From Corynebacterium freiburgense (GTDB lineage Bacteria; Actinomycetota; Actinomycetes; Mycobacteriales; Mycobacteriaceae): DNA of 64,000 nucleotides. Under the pieces are notes generated by a model that had not been told where the DNA came from, did no database searches, and worked only from the letters and a program-made list of their open reading frames with translations. The stretch lies in contig NZ_CP047355.1 of NCBI RefSeq assembly GCF_030408815.1, positions 1,984,001 through 2,048,000 on the forward strand, in the 5' to 3' direction. Positions 56,969-64,000 of the stretch are shown here, in pieces. The first letter of the stretch is position 1, and each line of letters starts with the position of its first letter. The position numbers and the translations under genes are program-made.

Positions 56969-58090
56969 TCAAGTATAGTTTAGGATTCGTGCTAATCGAT
57001 TTCCCATTTCACGCCATGACCAATATTCTTGCGCGTTTCGACGCCCAGCTTCCCCCATCTCTGCACATAGCTGAGGGTTTTCCAAGAAACTAATAAGTGC
57101 CTGAGCCAGAGATTCAATATTACGGCCATCCACTACAACACCACTATTCTCAGTAATAGTTTCGGGTGCACCACCTGAATTACCCGCAATTACCGGAATA
57201 CCGCATGCTTGCGCCTCTAAATACACAATGCCAAGGCCTTCTACATCGATCCCAAAACAACGAGTACGCGCTGGCATTGCAAATACATCGGAGCTGGCGA
57301 GAAACGCCGTGCGGAGGGCGTCGTCAAGCGGGCCAAGAAAACGAACCGAAGCACCTAAGGGTGCGGCAAGGCGAATCAATCGGCGGCGATACTTGCCATC
57401 GCCTACCAGTACGAGAGTGGCGTCTGGAATCGCCTGCAGCACTATCGGCCATGCACGAATTAATGCATCCTGACCTTTACGCGGCACCAACCGGGAAATA
57501 CAACAGACCACTGGTTGGTGTTCGCTAAGCCCCCAACGGGCACGAACCTGGCTACGCCGCATAGTTGGCGCAAACCGCTCGGTATCAACCCCGGACGGGA
57601 GATGTGCCCACTCTACCTGGCCGAATGCTGGTTGCAGGCGCCGCAATGTGTATTCGGAAATATATGTGGCGATATCCGCGCTAACCCCTATCCTGCGCAA
57701 TAATTGCCGCGCCACCGGCACCCGCGCCCACCCCACTTCATGCCCGTGGGTAGAAACCACCACACGTTGTGCCCCAGCGGCCTTCGCTGCCGCCCCTAAG
57801 AGACCTAATGGGGCCGCTGCACCAAACCACACGGTTGTAATATTAAACTCGCGTATCAGCCCCTGCATGCGTCTCGACGCCGCCGGCGTAGGCAATAAAA
57901 TCCGCCCCGGCCACCGCACCACCCGGTATGGCAGATGGGCATCAAATTCCCGTGCCGCTTGTGCGTCTTGCGTAGAGGCAAACACTACGACTTCATCGGC
58001 TGGCAATGTTGACACAAAATCACGTAGATACGACTGAATCCCACCTACCGTAGGTGGGAAATCATTCGTGACTAAAAGAATACGTGGCAC
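56969..58090 (-). CDS. pimB: PimB-type mannosyltransferase (GDP-mannose-dependent)
   Basis: 373 residues, GT4, GT-B fold. N-terminal loop LLVTNDFPPTVGGIQSYLRD; STHGHEVGWARVPVARQLLR with the acceptor-site motif; the donor domain holds VVCCISRLVPRKGQDALIRA near residue 195, VGDGKYRRRLIRL, and the EX7E-like FGIDVEGLGIVYLEAQACG near residue 282. This corresponds to C. glutamicum PimB' (Rv2188c), the second mannosylation step of phosphatidylinositol mannosides. Start GTG 58090 overlaps the NlpC gene stop as TAGTG, so translation is coupled. Confidence 0.93.
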   Translation of the reverse strand: MPRILLVTNDFPPTVGGIQSYLRDFVSTLPADEVVVFASTQDAQAAREFDAHLPYRVVRWPGRILLPTPAASRRMQGLIREFNITTVWFGAAAPLGLLGAAAKAAGAQRVVVSTHGHEVGWARVPVARQLLRRIGVSADIATYISEYTLRRLQPAFGQVEWAHLPSGVDTERFAPTMRRSQVRARWGLSEHQPVVCCISRLVPRKGQDALIRAWPIVLQAIPDATLVLVGDGKYRRRLIRLAAPLGASVRFLGPLDDALRTAFLASSDVFAMPARTRCFGIDVEGLGIVYLEAQACGIPVIAGNSGGAPETITENSGVVVDGRNIESLAQALISFLENPQLCAEMGEAGRRNAQEYWSWREMGNRLARILNYT

Positions 58091-59124
58091 TAGTACCTGC
58101 GAGCACCATAGAACGGCATGGAATCCATAGGCACAACCTGAACCGGAATACCATAATCCGAAGCATGCAATAACATGCCATTACCAGCATAAATACCTAC
58201 ATGCGTAGCGCCCGGATAATACCCAATTACATCACCAGGCTGTAATTCCTCCCGGCTCACCGGGGTACCACCAGCCATCTGCGCCTGCGAGGTCCGCGGG
58301 ATCGTCTTGCCCTGCTGCTGGTACGCCCAATAAATCAAACCAGAACAATCGAAAGCATCCGGACCAATAGCACCCCAACCATACGGTGCACCAACCTTTG
58401 TCATGGCAACCTCAAGGGCACTCATACCGGAAGGATTCGACCCGGAAATCCCTAGCAGGGAATGATTCACCGGCCCGTTCTTAGCTATCCAACGTTCTCG
58501 GTCTGCAGCACTTAGCCCCTCAACCCTGCGGCGAATATCCGCAGTTTGGCCATCCAGCTCTTCGCGTTCCTTTTCCGCCCGCTTGCGTTCGCTTTCCAAT
58601 TGGGAAGCCTGATATTCCGCTTGTGCCTCCGCACGCGCCGCCCTACTGTGTTCGCTAGCCGCTCGATCCGCAGCCTCTAATAGGCCTTGCAGCACCTGCT
58701 CCTGGTGACGGGTCAATGACGTCATATATGCGGTACGGTCAATAGCGCTTTGCGGATTCTGCGCCGAGATCACGCTTGTTACCGGATCGACATTGGCACC
58801 GCGGTACTTTGATAAAGCCAGCCGATTTACCTCAGACTGATTAGTAACCACGGCTTCCCTAGCCGTATTGGCATGATCAGCAGCCACCCGAACCTGCTCA
58901 CGAATCCCATCAATCTCAACTTGCTTAGCCTCAATGTCTATTTCAAGTTGCTTTACAGATTCGTTTTTACCTTCGATCTCTTGGGATACCCGTTCTAAGT
59001 CAGCAATCAACTGATCGACTTCCGCCGGATCCGCTTGCGCATGCGGAATCACGGTAAAACTTAGAACAGAGGCGCCAACTAAAACCGCGGACGCAATAGT
59101 GCGACGCAACTGCGAACTAGACAC
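58090..59124 (-). CDS. Secreted NlpC/P60 peptidoglycan hydrolase with coiled coil (Rip-like)
   Basis: 344 residues from GTG 59124. A Sec signal peptide (AVLVGASVLSFTVIPHAQA) is followed by a long coiled coil of about 180 residues (VDQLIADLERVSQEIEGKNE and onwards). The NlpC/P60 domain starts near residue 235: YGWGAIGPDAFDCSGLIYWA (catalytic Cys), PGATHVGIYAGN (His) and LLHASDYG (third polar His). The coiled coil resembles that of RipA/RipC-type enzymes which are autoinhibited and activated by divisome partners. It cleaves the stem peptide between D-Glu and mDAP. A second hydrolase gene lies upstream, 273 bp away. Confidence 0.92.
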   Translation of the reverse strand: MSSSQLRRTIASAVLVGASVLSFTVIPHAQADPAEVDQLIADLERVSQEIEGKNESVKQLEIDIEAKQVEIDGIREQVRVAADHANTAREAVVTNQSEVNRLALSKYRGANVDPVTSVISAQNPQSAIDRTAYMTSLTRHQEQVLQGLLEAADRAASEHSRAARAEAQAEYQASQLESERKRAEKEREELDGQTADIRRRVEGLSAADRERWIAKNGPVNHSLLGISGSNPSGMSALEVAMTKVGAPYGWGAIGPDAFDCSGLIYWAYQQQGKTIPRTSQAQMAGGTPVSREELQPGDVIGYYPGATHVGIYAGNGMLLHASDYGIPVQVVPMDSMPFYGARRY

Positions 59125-59330
59125 CGAAACCCTTACTCACTTTCCAATTTCACGTAGCGGAGATTGCACACACTCATCTACCGCATATGAAGTAACACTA
59201 TGACTATAAACGCTTGATAACGGTATAAGTAAAAACAACCAGGAAAGCTGAAACAAATGTGACATTTGTTCTTATTGTGCTTAAGTGGGTGCGATTGTTT
59301 GGTTCTGTTTACCCATTACAGAAGCACAAA

Positions 59331-59369
59331 CCCGCAGTAAGACAATGCGTAATACAAAGTCACTGCGGG
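59331..59369 (-). terminator. Hairpin after the second NlpC/P60 gene
   Basis: A perfect 8-bp stem CCCGCAGT/ACTGCGGG with a 23-nt loop lies about 29 nt after the stop of the 59398 gene; on the minus strand TTTGTG follows. A modest terminator candidate. The rest of 59125-59330 carries no supported gene. Confidence 0.5.
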
Positions 59370-59397
59370 CAAATTGCACTATGGATACAAAGAAGCG

Positions 59398-60009
59398 TTA
59401 GAAACGCACTGCCGAGTGGAATGGCATGTAATCCATGGAAACCTCAGAGAGTGGGGTTCCCTCAGTAGAAGCGTGAATAACGGTGCCACGGCCGGTATAA
59501 ATACCAACGTGCGTAGCGCCTGAATAGAAGGCCACAATATCTCCAGCTTGAAGCTGATCATAAGCAACCTTTTGACCCTGTGCAGCTTGCTCGTATGAGG
59601 TGCGAGGGATCTGCTTACCTACCTGAGAGTATGCCCAGGAAGTCAGTCCGGAACAGTCAAATGCATTCGGACCACTAGCGCCCCACACATACGGTGCGCC
59701 AATCTTTGAGGCTGCCGCATCCACAATGACCTGGCCATTATTTGCTTGCGGCGCACCTGGAAGCGCGAACCCTGTTGGAGCCGAAGCCTGGCCACTCAGT
59801 GCCGGTACCCAATCCCCTACACCAGGAACATTTTGGATATTCGGAACATTTTCGATGCCAGGGACATTGAAGGTGATTCCTGTGTTCGGGACCACCACAT
59901 CAGCAGCTTGTGCAGGTCCCGCAAAAGCAACGGTTGCGCCGACGGCGACAGCAGAGGCAGTTGCTGCGTTTCGAACAGTGTTCGGATTACGGCGGCTGTG
60001 CTTACCCAC
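59398..60009 (-). CDS. Secreted NlpC/P60 hydrolase under a c-di-AMP riboswitch
   Basis: 203 residues from ATG 60009. Signal peptide of Sec type (TASAVAVGATVAFAGPAQAA) with a basic N-terminus (GKHSRRNPNTVRN). A short Pro/Val/Asn-rich repeat linker (GIENVPNIQNVPGVGDWVPA) precedes the NlpC/P60 domain: APYVWGASGPNAFDCSGLTS (Cys near residue 120), GATHVGIYTGRG (His) and VIHASTEGTPL. The start ATG follows the riboswitch by only about 25 nt, so expression is probably controlled by cyclic di-AMP and, via the upstream GlxR site, by cAMP. A cell-wall lytic enzyme, probably acting on the stem peptide. Confidence 0.93.
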   Translation of the reverse strand: MGKHSRRNPNTVRNAATASAVAVGATVAFAGPAQAADVVVPNTGITFNVPGIENVPNIQNVPGVGDWVPALSGQASAPTGFALPGAPQANNGQVIVDAAASKIGAPYVWGASGPNAFDCSGLTSWAYSQVGKQIPRTSYEQAAQGQKVAYDQLQAGDIVAFYSGATHVGIYTGRGTVIHASTEGTPLSEVSMDYMPFHSAVRF

Positions 60010-60035
60010 GATAGAAACTCCAAATCTTCCTTTGT

Positions 60036-60178
60036 TTGGCCGACCGGGTTAGCTGTCGGATTCGGAAGCGGAAGGCTCCCTATCCTGCTCCACGCCAAGC
60101 GCATTCAAATGCATTCTGGCGCTCTCGCAAGGAACTCACCCCAGATAAGGTTTGGTTCCCCGGTTTACATCCACCACT
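60036..60178 (-). promoter_or_regulatory. Cyclic di-AMP riboswitch (ydaO/yuaA type)
   Basis: On the minus strand the leader reads, in order, ACCGGGGAACCA, TGGGGTGAG, then GGGAGCCTTCCGCTTCCGAA and TCCGACAGCTAACCCGGTCG. GGGGAACCA...GGGTGA...CCGAAxCCGACAGCTAACCxCGGxxGGC is the conserved core of the ydaO aptamer. This class is well known upstream of nlpC/rpf-type cell-wall hydrolase genes in Actinobacteria. In bacteria studied, c-di-AMP binding switches these genes off. No strong poly-U terminator is visible between aptamer and the gene start. Confidence 0.9.
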
Positions 60179-60417
60179 TCCACTTGCCGGAAGCTTGTAA
60201 GCAGATGCAATTAGGCATTTTTTGGTTGTCTCTTGCTCACCTTTCGAGGTTTGTATATCTCGCTCGGTTCGCAATGTCTCATTTAGGTTACGAAAGGGGT
60301 ATTCGTTTGTCCAACGCCCACAAGCAAATCGGACGCTTCTCAAGTCCGTTACCGTCCTGTTATCAAACGATTTAGCCGACCCTTCAACAACCCAATAAAA
60401 AGACTTATTGCTACACA

Positions 60418-60423
60418 GCATAC
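60418..60423 (-). promoter_or_regulatory. Candidate -10 box for the riboswitch transcript
   Basis: TATGCT on the minus strand about 240 nt upstream of the aptamer. It has no convincing -35 partner; other start sites are equally possible. Confidence 0.25.
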
Positions 60424-60554
60424 ACCATTTTTAAAACGCGAAAATGGGTTGTACGCTGCATAAATGTTCATTTTTTCGAAGAACACTTTCCCAGTCTAGC
60501 AATTTCGATACGCCCCCAACTTGAACTGCCCCCATCCTTGTTACAAAATAATTT

Positions 60555-60570
60555 TGTGACTTCCGTCACA
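60555..60570. promoter_or_regulatory. GlxR/CRP-type binding site
   Basis: TGTGACTTCCGTCACA matches the symmetric GlxR consensus TGTGA-N6-TCACA perfectly. It lies about 546 bp upstream of the NlpC/P60 gene, behind the riboswitch leader; no plus-strand gene is adjacent. It suggests cAMP-GlxR control of the riboswitch transcript. Confidence 0.75.
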
Positions 60571-60837
60571 TTACCTTGGAGCGGGGCAAAAGTTGATTGT
60601 TCTACACACGCCGCGCCACTCGACTATGGCACACATAGCCCGCAAATCTTCACCTATGGCCAATATTGGAGATTTCACAATCGTAACACTGGTAACTTAG
60701 ATAACAAAAGACGCACTAGCTCAGCCGGCACTCAATCAACCCCTTTTATAAGAAGACTCACGCCAAATTCTTAGGTTTTCAAACTGTCCCACCTCTCTGA
60801 GCATGCTTTAAGGTTTGTTTTAGGATCTGTGGTAACT

Positions 60838-60890
60838 GATGTGGCTGAACTGACGCTTCCATTGAATCAGTTCGGCACATCCGCGTTTTT
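60838..60890 (+). terminator. Orphan intrinsic terminator on the plus strand
   Basis: GATGTGGCTGAACTGA (60838-60853) pairs with TCAGTTCGGCACATC (60867-60881) with one bulge and one mismatch and is followed by CGCGTTTTTC. It is a rho-independent terminator shape, but no plus-strand gene precedes it within 500 bp. It may end an unannotated small RNA. Confidence 0.55.
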
Positions 60891-60945
60891 CAAAGCACCA
60901 AGGCTCGCAGGAACCTAATTTCCCGCATTATATAAGGTGCAAAAA

Positions 60946-61030
60946 GGCAGATTTAACAGTCAGCGATATTTTGTGCACTATTTCTGCAGGTCAGAAAAAA
61001 CTGGCGTTAAATCTGCCTCAGGCAGATTTA
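60946..61030. repeat. Short inverted-repeat element with an extra direct copy
   Basis: GGCAGATTTAAC (60946-60957) and GTTAAATCTGCC (61006-61017) form a perfect 12-bp inverted repeat bounding 72 bp. A third copy, GGCAGATTTA (61021-61030), follows in direct orientation 3 nt later. The interior (GTGCACTATTTCTGCAG) has no coding capacity. It resembles the ends of a miniature transposable element, or a palindromic control site. Confidence 0.6.
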
Positions 61031-61221
61031 CATCGCACACAGCCAACCAAAAATGAAAGCACGAAGCTAAAGGCTCTGAAGCCCAAAACCGCTATAACAA
61101 GACCTCACGCAAACCCTCACCACGCCAAAAGCTCCACCCTTACCTTCTTGGCGCTGTTTAATCCTGAGTGTTTGGTAGGCGTCTTCACATCTGCAAAAGC
61201 ATTACCTAGGTATGACATACA

Positions 61222-61258
61222 AAAAGCCCGCCTCCACATATTGGTGGAGCGGGCTTTT
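61222..61258 (-). terminator. Intrinsic terminator of the qcr operon
   Basis: AAAGCCCGCCTCCAC and GTGGAGCGGGCTTT form a 14-15-bp stem with a 6-nt loop and a T-tract (TTTT) on the minus strand, 22 nt after the qcrB stop codon. Confidence 0.9.
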
Positions 61259-61280
61259 AGGAGCGCAGTAATGGAATTAC

Positions 61281-62909
61281 CTAGACGCGGCCTTCGGCCT
61301 CATCTTGGGCACGGTTCGCCTGTTGTAATTCTTCGAACATCTCAGCTTCTTCAGCATGGTTGCGGTGTTCGATTTCTTCTGCCTTCGCAGCAATTTCTGC
61401 GGAGTCTGGCTTGAAGTACGAGCCGCGACCAGGTGCACCTGCAAAACCGAGTTGGTTCATCTGCTTCGGCACTGGGGCACCAGCGTATTCCAATGGAATT
61501 GGGTGGCCGTGGTCATCAACTGGGCCGAGTGGCTGGTGGACCTCAATAAACGCACCGTTTGGAAGCTGGTTAATCACACCGGTTTCAATACCATGTTCAA
61601 GAACTTCACGGTCAGAACGTTGCAAACCAATACAGATGCGGTAGGTCACAAAGTATGCCAGTGCTGGGAGCACGATCAGGCCGATACGACCAATCCACGT
61701 CATTGCATTCAGCGAAATCTGGAAGTGGTATGCAACAAGGTCATTACCACCGGAGATTGTTAGCAATGCATAGAACACCAGTGCCATAACGCCAATGGAT
61801 GTACGAACTGGGACATCGCGCGGACGCTGCAACAGGTTGTGGTGGGCGTCGTCACCTGTCATCTTGGCTTCAATGAATGGGTACGCAAAGAGCAGACCCA
61901 CAAGCACGCCGAGCATAATGGCAACCCAGAACACTGCTGGAATGGTGTAGTTACCAAAGTACAGCTCCCACGCAGGCATAACACGAGCAGCACCGTCGGT
62001 CCAGAGCATATAAATATCCGGCTGGGAACCAGCGGAGACCTGAGCCGGGTTATATGGGCCAAGGTTCCAGATAGCATTGATTTGAGTAGCACCGGCAAGG
62101 AATGCAAGCAAACCGAAGGTAATCAAACCGAAGGCAACCGACTTCACAGCAAACACTGGGAGAATACGGACACCAACTACATTGTTTTCAGTGCGGCCTG
62201 GTCCTGGGAACTGGGTGTGCTTCTGGTACCAAACCAGTGCCAGGTGAGCTGCAATCAGGGCCAGCAGAATACCTGGGATCAGCAGAACGTGAGCCACATA
62301 GAAGCGGTCCAACATAATGTCTGATGGGAAGTCACCGCCGAAGATCAGCCAGTGCAACCAAGTACCAATCACTGGTAGGGAAACCACGATTGCGGACATA
62401 ATACGCAAACCAACACCGGAAAGCAGGTCGTCCGGCAGGGAGTAACCCATAAAGCCTTCAGCAACAGAAAGCAGCAACAACACGCAACCGATAATCCAGT
62501 TGGCTTCACGTGGGCGTCGGAACGCACCAGTGAAGAAGATACGCATCATATGCACCATAATGGATACGGCGAACATAAGCGCAGCCCAGTGGTGCAGCTG
62601 GCGAATAAACAGACCACCACGAACTTCGAAGGAAATATTCAGTGCAGTTTCATACGCACGTGACATTTCGACGCCGCGGAGAGGGCCGTAGACACCGTCG
62701 TAAATAACCTTCGTAATGGAAGGGTCGAAGAATAGCGTCAGGTAAATACCTGACAGTAACAGCACAATAAAGCTATATAGCGCAATTTCACCCAATAAGA
62801 ATGACCAGTGCGTAGGGAAAACCTTATTGATCTGCTGGCGGACCATCGCTGACATGGTATAGCGAGAATCCATATTAGTGCCCATTTGGGCTAATTTATT
62901 GTTGCTCAT
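61281..62909 (-). CDS. qcrB: Cytochrome b subunit of the menaquinol-cytochrome c reductase (bcc complex)
   Basis: 542 residues. Heme-b helices contain the paired His ligands in [20 protein letters not shown] and the later [17 protein letters not shown] and [23 protein letters not shown] and quinol-site segments follow. The N-terminus [17 protein letters not shown] and the ~120-residue extension after the last helix ([20 protein letters not shown] onward, ending in a helical Glu/Ala tail) are typical of actinobacterial QcrB, which forms a supercomplex with aa3 oxidase. The gene overlaps qcrA by 4 bp (ATGA). Confidence 0.97.
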   Translation of the reverse strand: MSNNKLAQMGTNMDSRYTMSAMVRQQINKVFPTHWSFLLGEIALYSFIVLLLSGIYLTLFFDPSITKVIYDGVYGPLRGVEMSRAYETALNISFEVRGGLFIRQLHHWAALMFAVSIMVHMMRIFFTGAFRRPREANWIIGCVLLLLSVAEGFMGYSLPDDLLSGVGLRIMSAIVVSLPVIGTWLHWLIFGGDFPSDIMLDRFYVAHVLLIPGILLALIAAHLALVWYQKHTQFPGPGRTENNVVGVRILPVFAVKSVAFGLITFGLLAFLAGATQINAIWNLGPYNPAQVSAGSQPDIYMLWTDGAARVMPAWELYFGNYTIPAVFWVAIMLGVLVGLLFAYPFIEAKMTGDDAHHNLLQRPRDVPVRTSIGVMALVFYALLTISGGNDLVAYHFQISLNAMTWIGRIGLIVLPALAYFVTYRICIGLQRSDREVLEHGIETGVINQLPNGAFIEVHQPLGPVDDHGHPIPLEYAGAPVPKQMNQLGFAGAPGRGSYFKPDSAEIAAKAEEIEHRNHAEEAEMFEELQQANRAQDEAEGRV

Positions 62910-64000
62910 GACTTACGCTCCCAGAAAGCCGGGCCGACAGGCTCAATAAAGTTGCCAGCGGCGACGAGGTAGCCCTCTTCATCAACTGTAATAGGCAGCT
63001 GAGGCAACGCGCGAGCGGCAGGACCGAAAACAGGCTTACCGTACTGCAAAGCATCGAACTGCGATTGGTGACATGGGCACAGGATGCGGTTGGTCTGAGC
63101 CTCATAGAGTGAGGTCGGGCACCCAATGTGCGTACAAATCTTAGAGTATGCGTAGTAATCGCCGTAGTGGAAATCTTCTTGGCCTGCACGCTCAATGGCG
63201 CGCTCAGCATCCTCGTGACGCAAACGAATTAGCATTACCGAGTTCCGCGGGCCATGGATAGAATGCATGTGCATTTCATAGACTTCGCGGTGTGGATCAT
63301 AAAGGTCACCATCATTAACATCCTCTTCCGGGAGCGGGAAGATGGTTTCCATTGAGCCAGCAGCAAGATCTTCTGGACGCATACGAACCAGACGGGTAAC
63401 ACCTTGTGTGGTGAAGTGTCCGTCATGCTCCTCGGCAATAGCGCCAGTGTCACGGCCCAGGTATAGCTTGGTGCCCTTCTCTACGAGGGTCCAACCGCTG
63501 GTCCACAATGTGCCATCACCTTGGATATCGACGCCACCGGGCTTTGGCCGCCAAGGATTCTTTACCATGCCGCCAAGCGGGGCAATAATAATTAATCCAG
63601 CGAGTACGGCACCAGCACCCATTAAGCCTTTCAATAAGCTACGACGCCCAAGGGTGGAGGTTTCCCAAGAATCGTTCAGCAATGCGACGAGCGTGCGCTG
63701 ATCAACTTCTTCCGAGGGGCCGTCATGACGGCGCTGTACCGAAATCTCTTCCGGAATAAATTTCTTCACATACATCACTGCGCCAAAGCCCATGCACAAA
63801 ATGGACAGGCCCATAGTGATGCCCAAAAGCGGGGTGAACAAGGTGTAGAGCCACAGGCCTTCTTCGCCAAGGCTCTTGTATTCCCATGGCCAGAATAGAT
63901 ATACGCCTAGGAATACCAGTGCAAATACAATGCCGAGGAAGAACCAGATGGCTACCGCACGCTCAGCACGCTTTTCTGCTGGGTCGTTTGGAATTGGGAA
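62906..64000 (-). CDS. qcrA: Rieske iron-sulfur subunit QcrA (5' part outside window)
   Basis: The reading frame is open to base 64000, so a start at 63841 (an internal TTG) is an artefact. The visible ~364 residues begin [20 protein letters not shown], then a helix ([18 protein letters not shown]), a second helix ([20 protein letters not shown]) and a third ([20 protein letters not shown]), the three-helix N-terminus of actinobacterial QcrA. The Rieske cluster motifs are CTHIGCPTS and CPCHQSQFD near the C-terminus, with the disulfide-forming Cys of the family. It passes electrons from menaquinol to cytochrome c. Its first ~40 residues and qcrC lie beyond the window. Confidence 0.96.
   Translation of the reverse strand, partial: FPIPNDPAEKRAERAVAIWFFLGIVFALVFLGVYLFWPWEYKSLGEEGLWLYTLFTPLLGITMGLSILCMGFGAVMYVKKFIPEEISVQRRHDGPSEEVDQRTLVALLNDSWETSTLGRRSLLKGLMGAGAVLAGLIIIAPLGGMVKNPWRPKPGGVDIQGDGTLWTSGWTLVEKGTKLYLGRDTGAIAEEHDGHFTTQGVTRLVRMRPEDLAAGSMETIFPLPEEDVNDGDLYDPHREVYEMHMHSIHGPRNSVMLIRLRHEDAERAIERAGQEDFHYGDYYAYSKICTHIGCPTSLYEAQTNRILCPCHQSQFDALQYGKPVFGPAARALPQLPITVDEEGYLVAAGNFIEPVGPAFWERKS

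Larger units (their letters stand above)
60571..61221. other. Long non-coding region before qcrB (3' side)
   Basis: Together with the sequence from 60179, about 1 kb lacks a supported gene; the open frames at 60538-60774 and 60971-61414 on the plus strand look random (short, no Shine-Dalgarno sequence, atypical composition). It contains the orphan plus-strand hairpin (60838-60890) and the small inverted repeat element (60946-61030). Confidence 0.45.

Noticed and set aside
60700..60740. tRNA-like stretch (TAGCTCAGCCGGCA)
   Set aside because: Only a D-arm-like string is present; no anticodon arm, T-arm (GTTCGAATC) or acceptor pairing can be built around it.
60971..61414. 147-codon plus-strand frame
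   Set aside because: Half of it is antisense to the end of qcrB and runs through the qcr terminator; no ribosome-binding site or family.

Overview
The window is a chromosomal segment of a Corynebacterium, a member of the Mycobacteriales with a mycolic-acid type envelope and moderate GC. The assignment rests on gene content and order. There is a complete dcw cell-division/peptidoglycan cluster ending in sepF, yggT and wag31. Beyond it lie lipomannan/PIM mannosyltransferases, a PASTA-bearing PknL, a class II DAHP synthase, tandem NlpC/P60 hydrolases and the actinobacterial qcrB/qcrA genes. From memory, the order matches the Rv2145c-Rv2196 block of M. tuberculosis and its C. glutamicum counterpart. 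No species name can be justified.

Layout. 1-4.3 kb: two lipoproteins, a small YgaP-type membrane protein, L-asparaginase (ansA) and DNA polymerase IV (dinB). 4.3-13.6 kb: an accessory polysaccharide locus with a polyprenyl-phosphate sugar transferase on the + strand. Facing it is a tightly coupled seven-gene operon on the - strand: two GT4 and one GT2 glycosyltransferases, a chain-length protein, a Wzy-like polymerase, a pyruvyltransferase-family enzyme and a Wzx-like flippase. 13.6-16.6 kb: a patchy zone with a possible gene remnant, an EamA transporter, a fused IS3-type transposase remnant and a repetitive beta-helix protein. 16.8-20.4 kb: ileS behind a T-box leader, plus an unlisted 51-residue membrane protein.

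20.4-39.0 kb is the dcw cluster on the - strand. In transcription order it reads mraZ, rsmH, ftsL, ftsI, murE, murF, mraY, murD, ftsW, murG, murC, ftsQ, ftsZ, pgeF, yggS, sepF, yggT, wag31. It supplies cytoplasmic peptidoglycan precursors, lipid I/II, the septal synthase and the polar/septal scaffolds. An array of 10-bp-phased MraZ-type boxes lies upstream of mraZ, and a very large hairpin separates mraZ from rsmH.

39.3-53 kb: DUF3040 and HEPN-like proteins, a GNAT enzyme with a LexA-like box upstream, metF, a prenyl diphosphate synthase, and lipomannan genes (mptA and two GT87 enzymes). Interspersed are an Rv2175c-like DNA-binding protein, pknL, aroG, RNase AS and an HNH/DUF222 protein. 53-64 kb: an LpqH-like lipoprotein, an acyltransferase-3 membrane protein, plsC, glucokinase, pimB and two NlpC/P60 cell-wall hydrolases. 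The second hydrolase sits behind a cyclic di-AMP (ydaO-type) riboswitch and a perfect GlxR/CRP-type palindrome. A 1.2-kb non-coding region follows, then qcrB and the start-truncated qcrA.

Most of the window serves envelope construction: peptidoglycan, lipomannan/PIM and an apparently strain-specific Wzx/Wzy polysaccharide, with division and respiration genes at the flanks.
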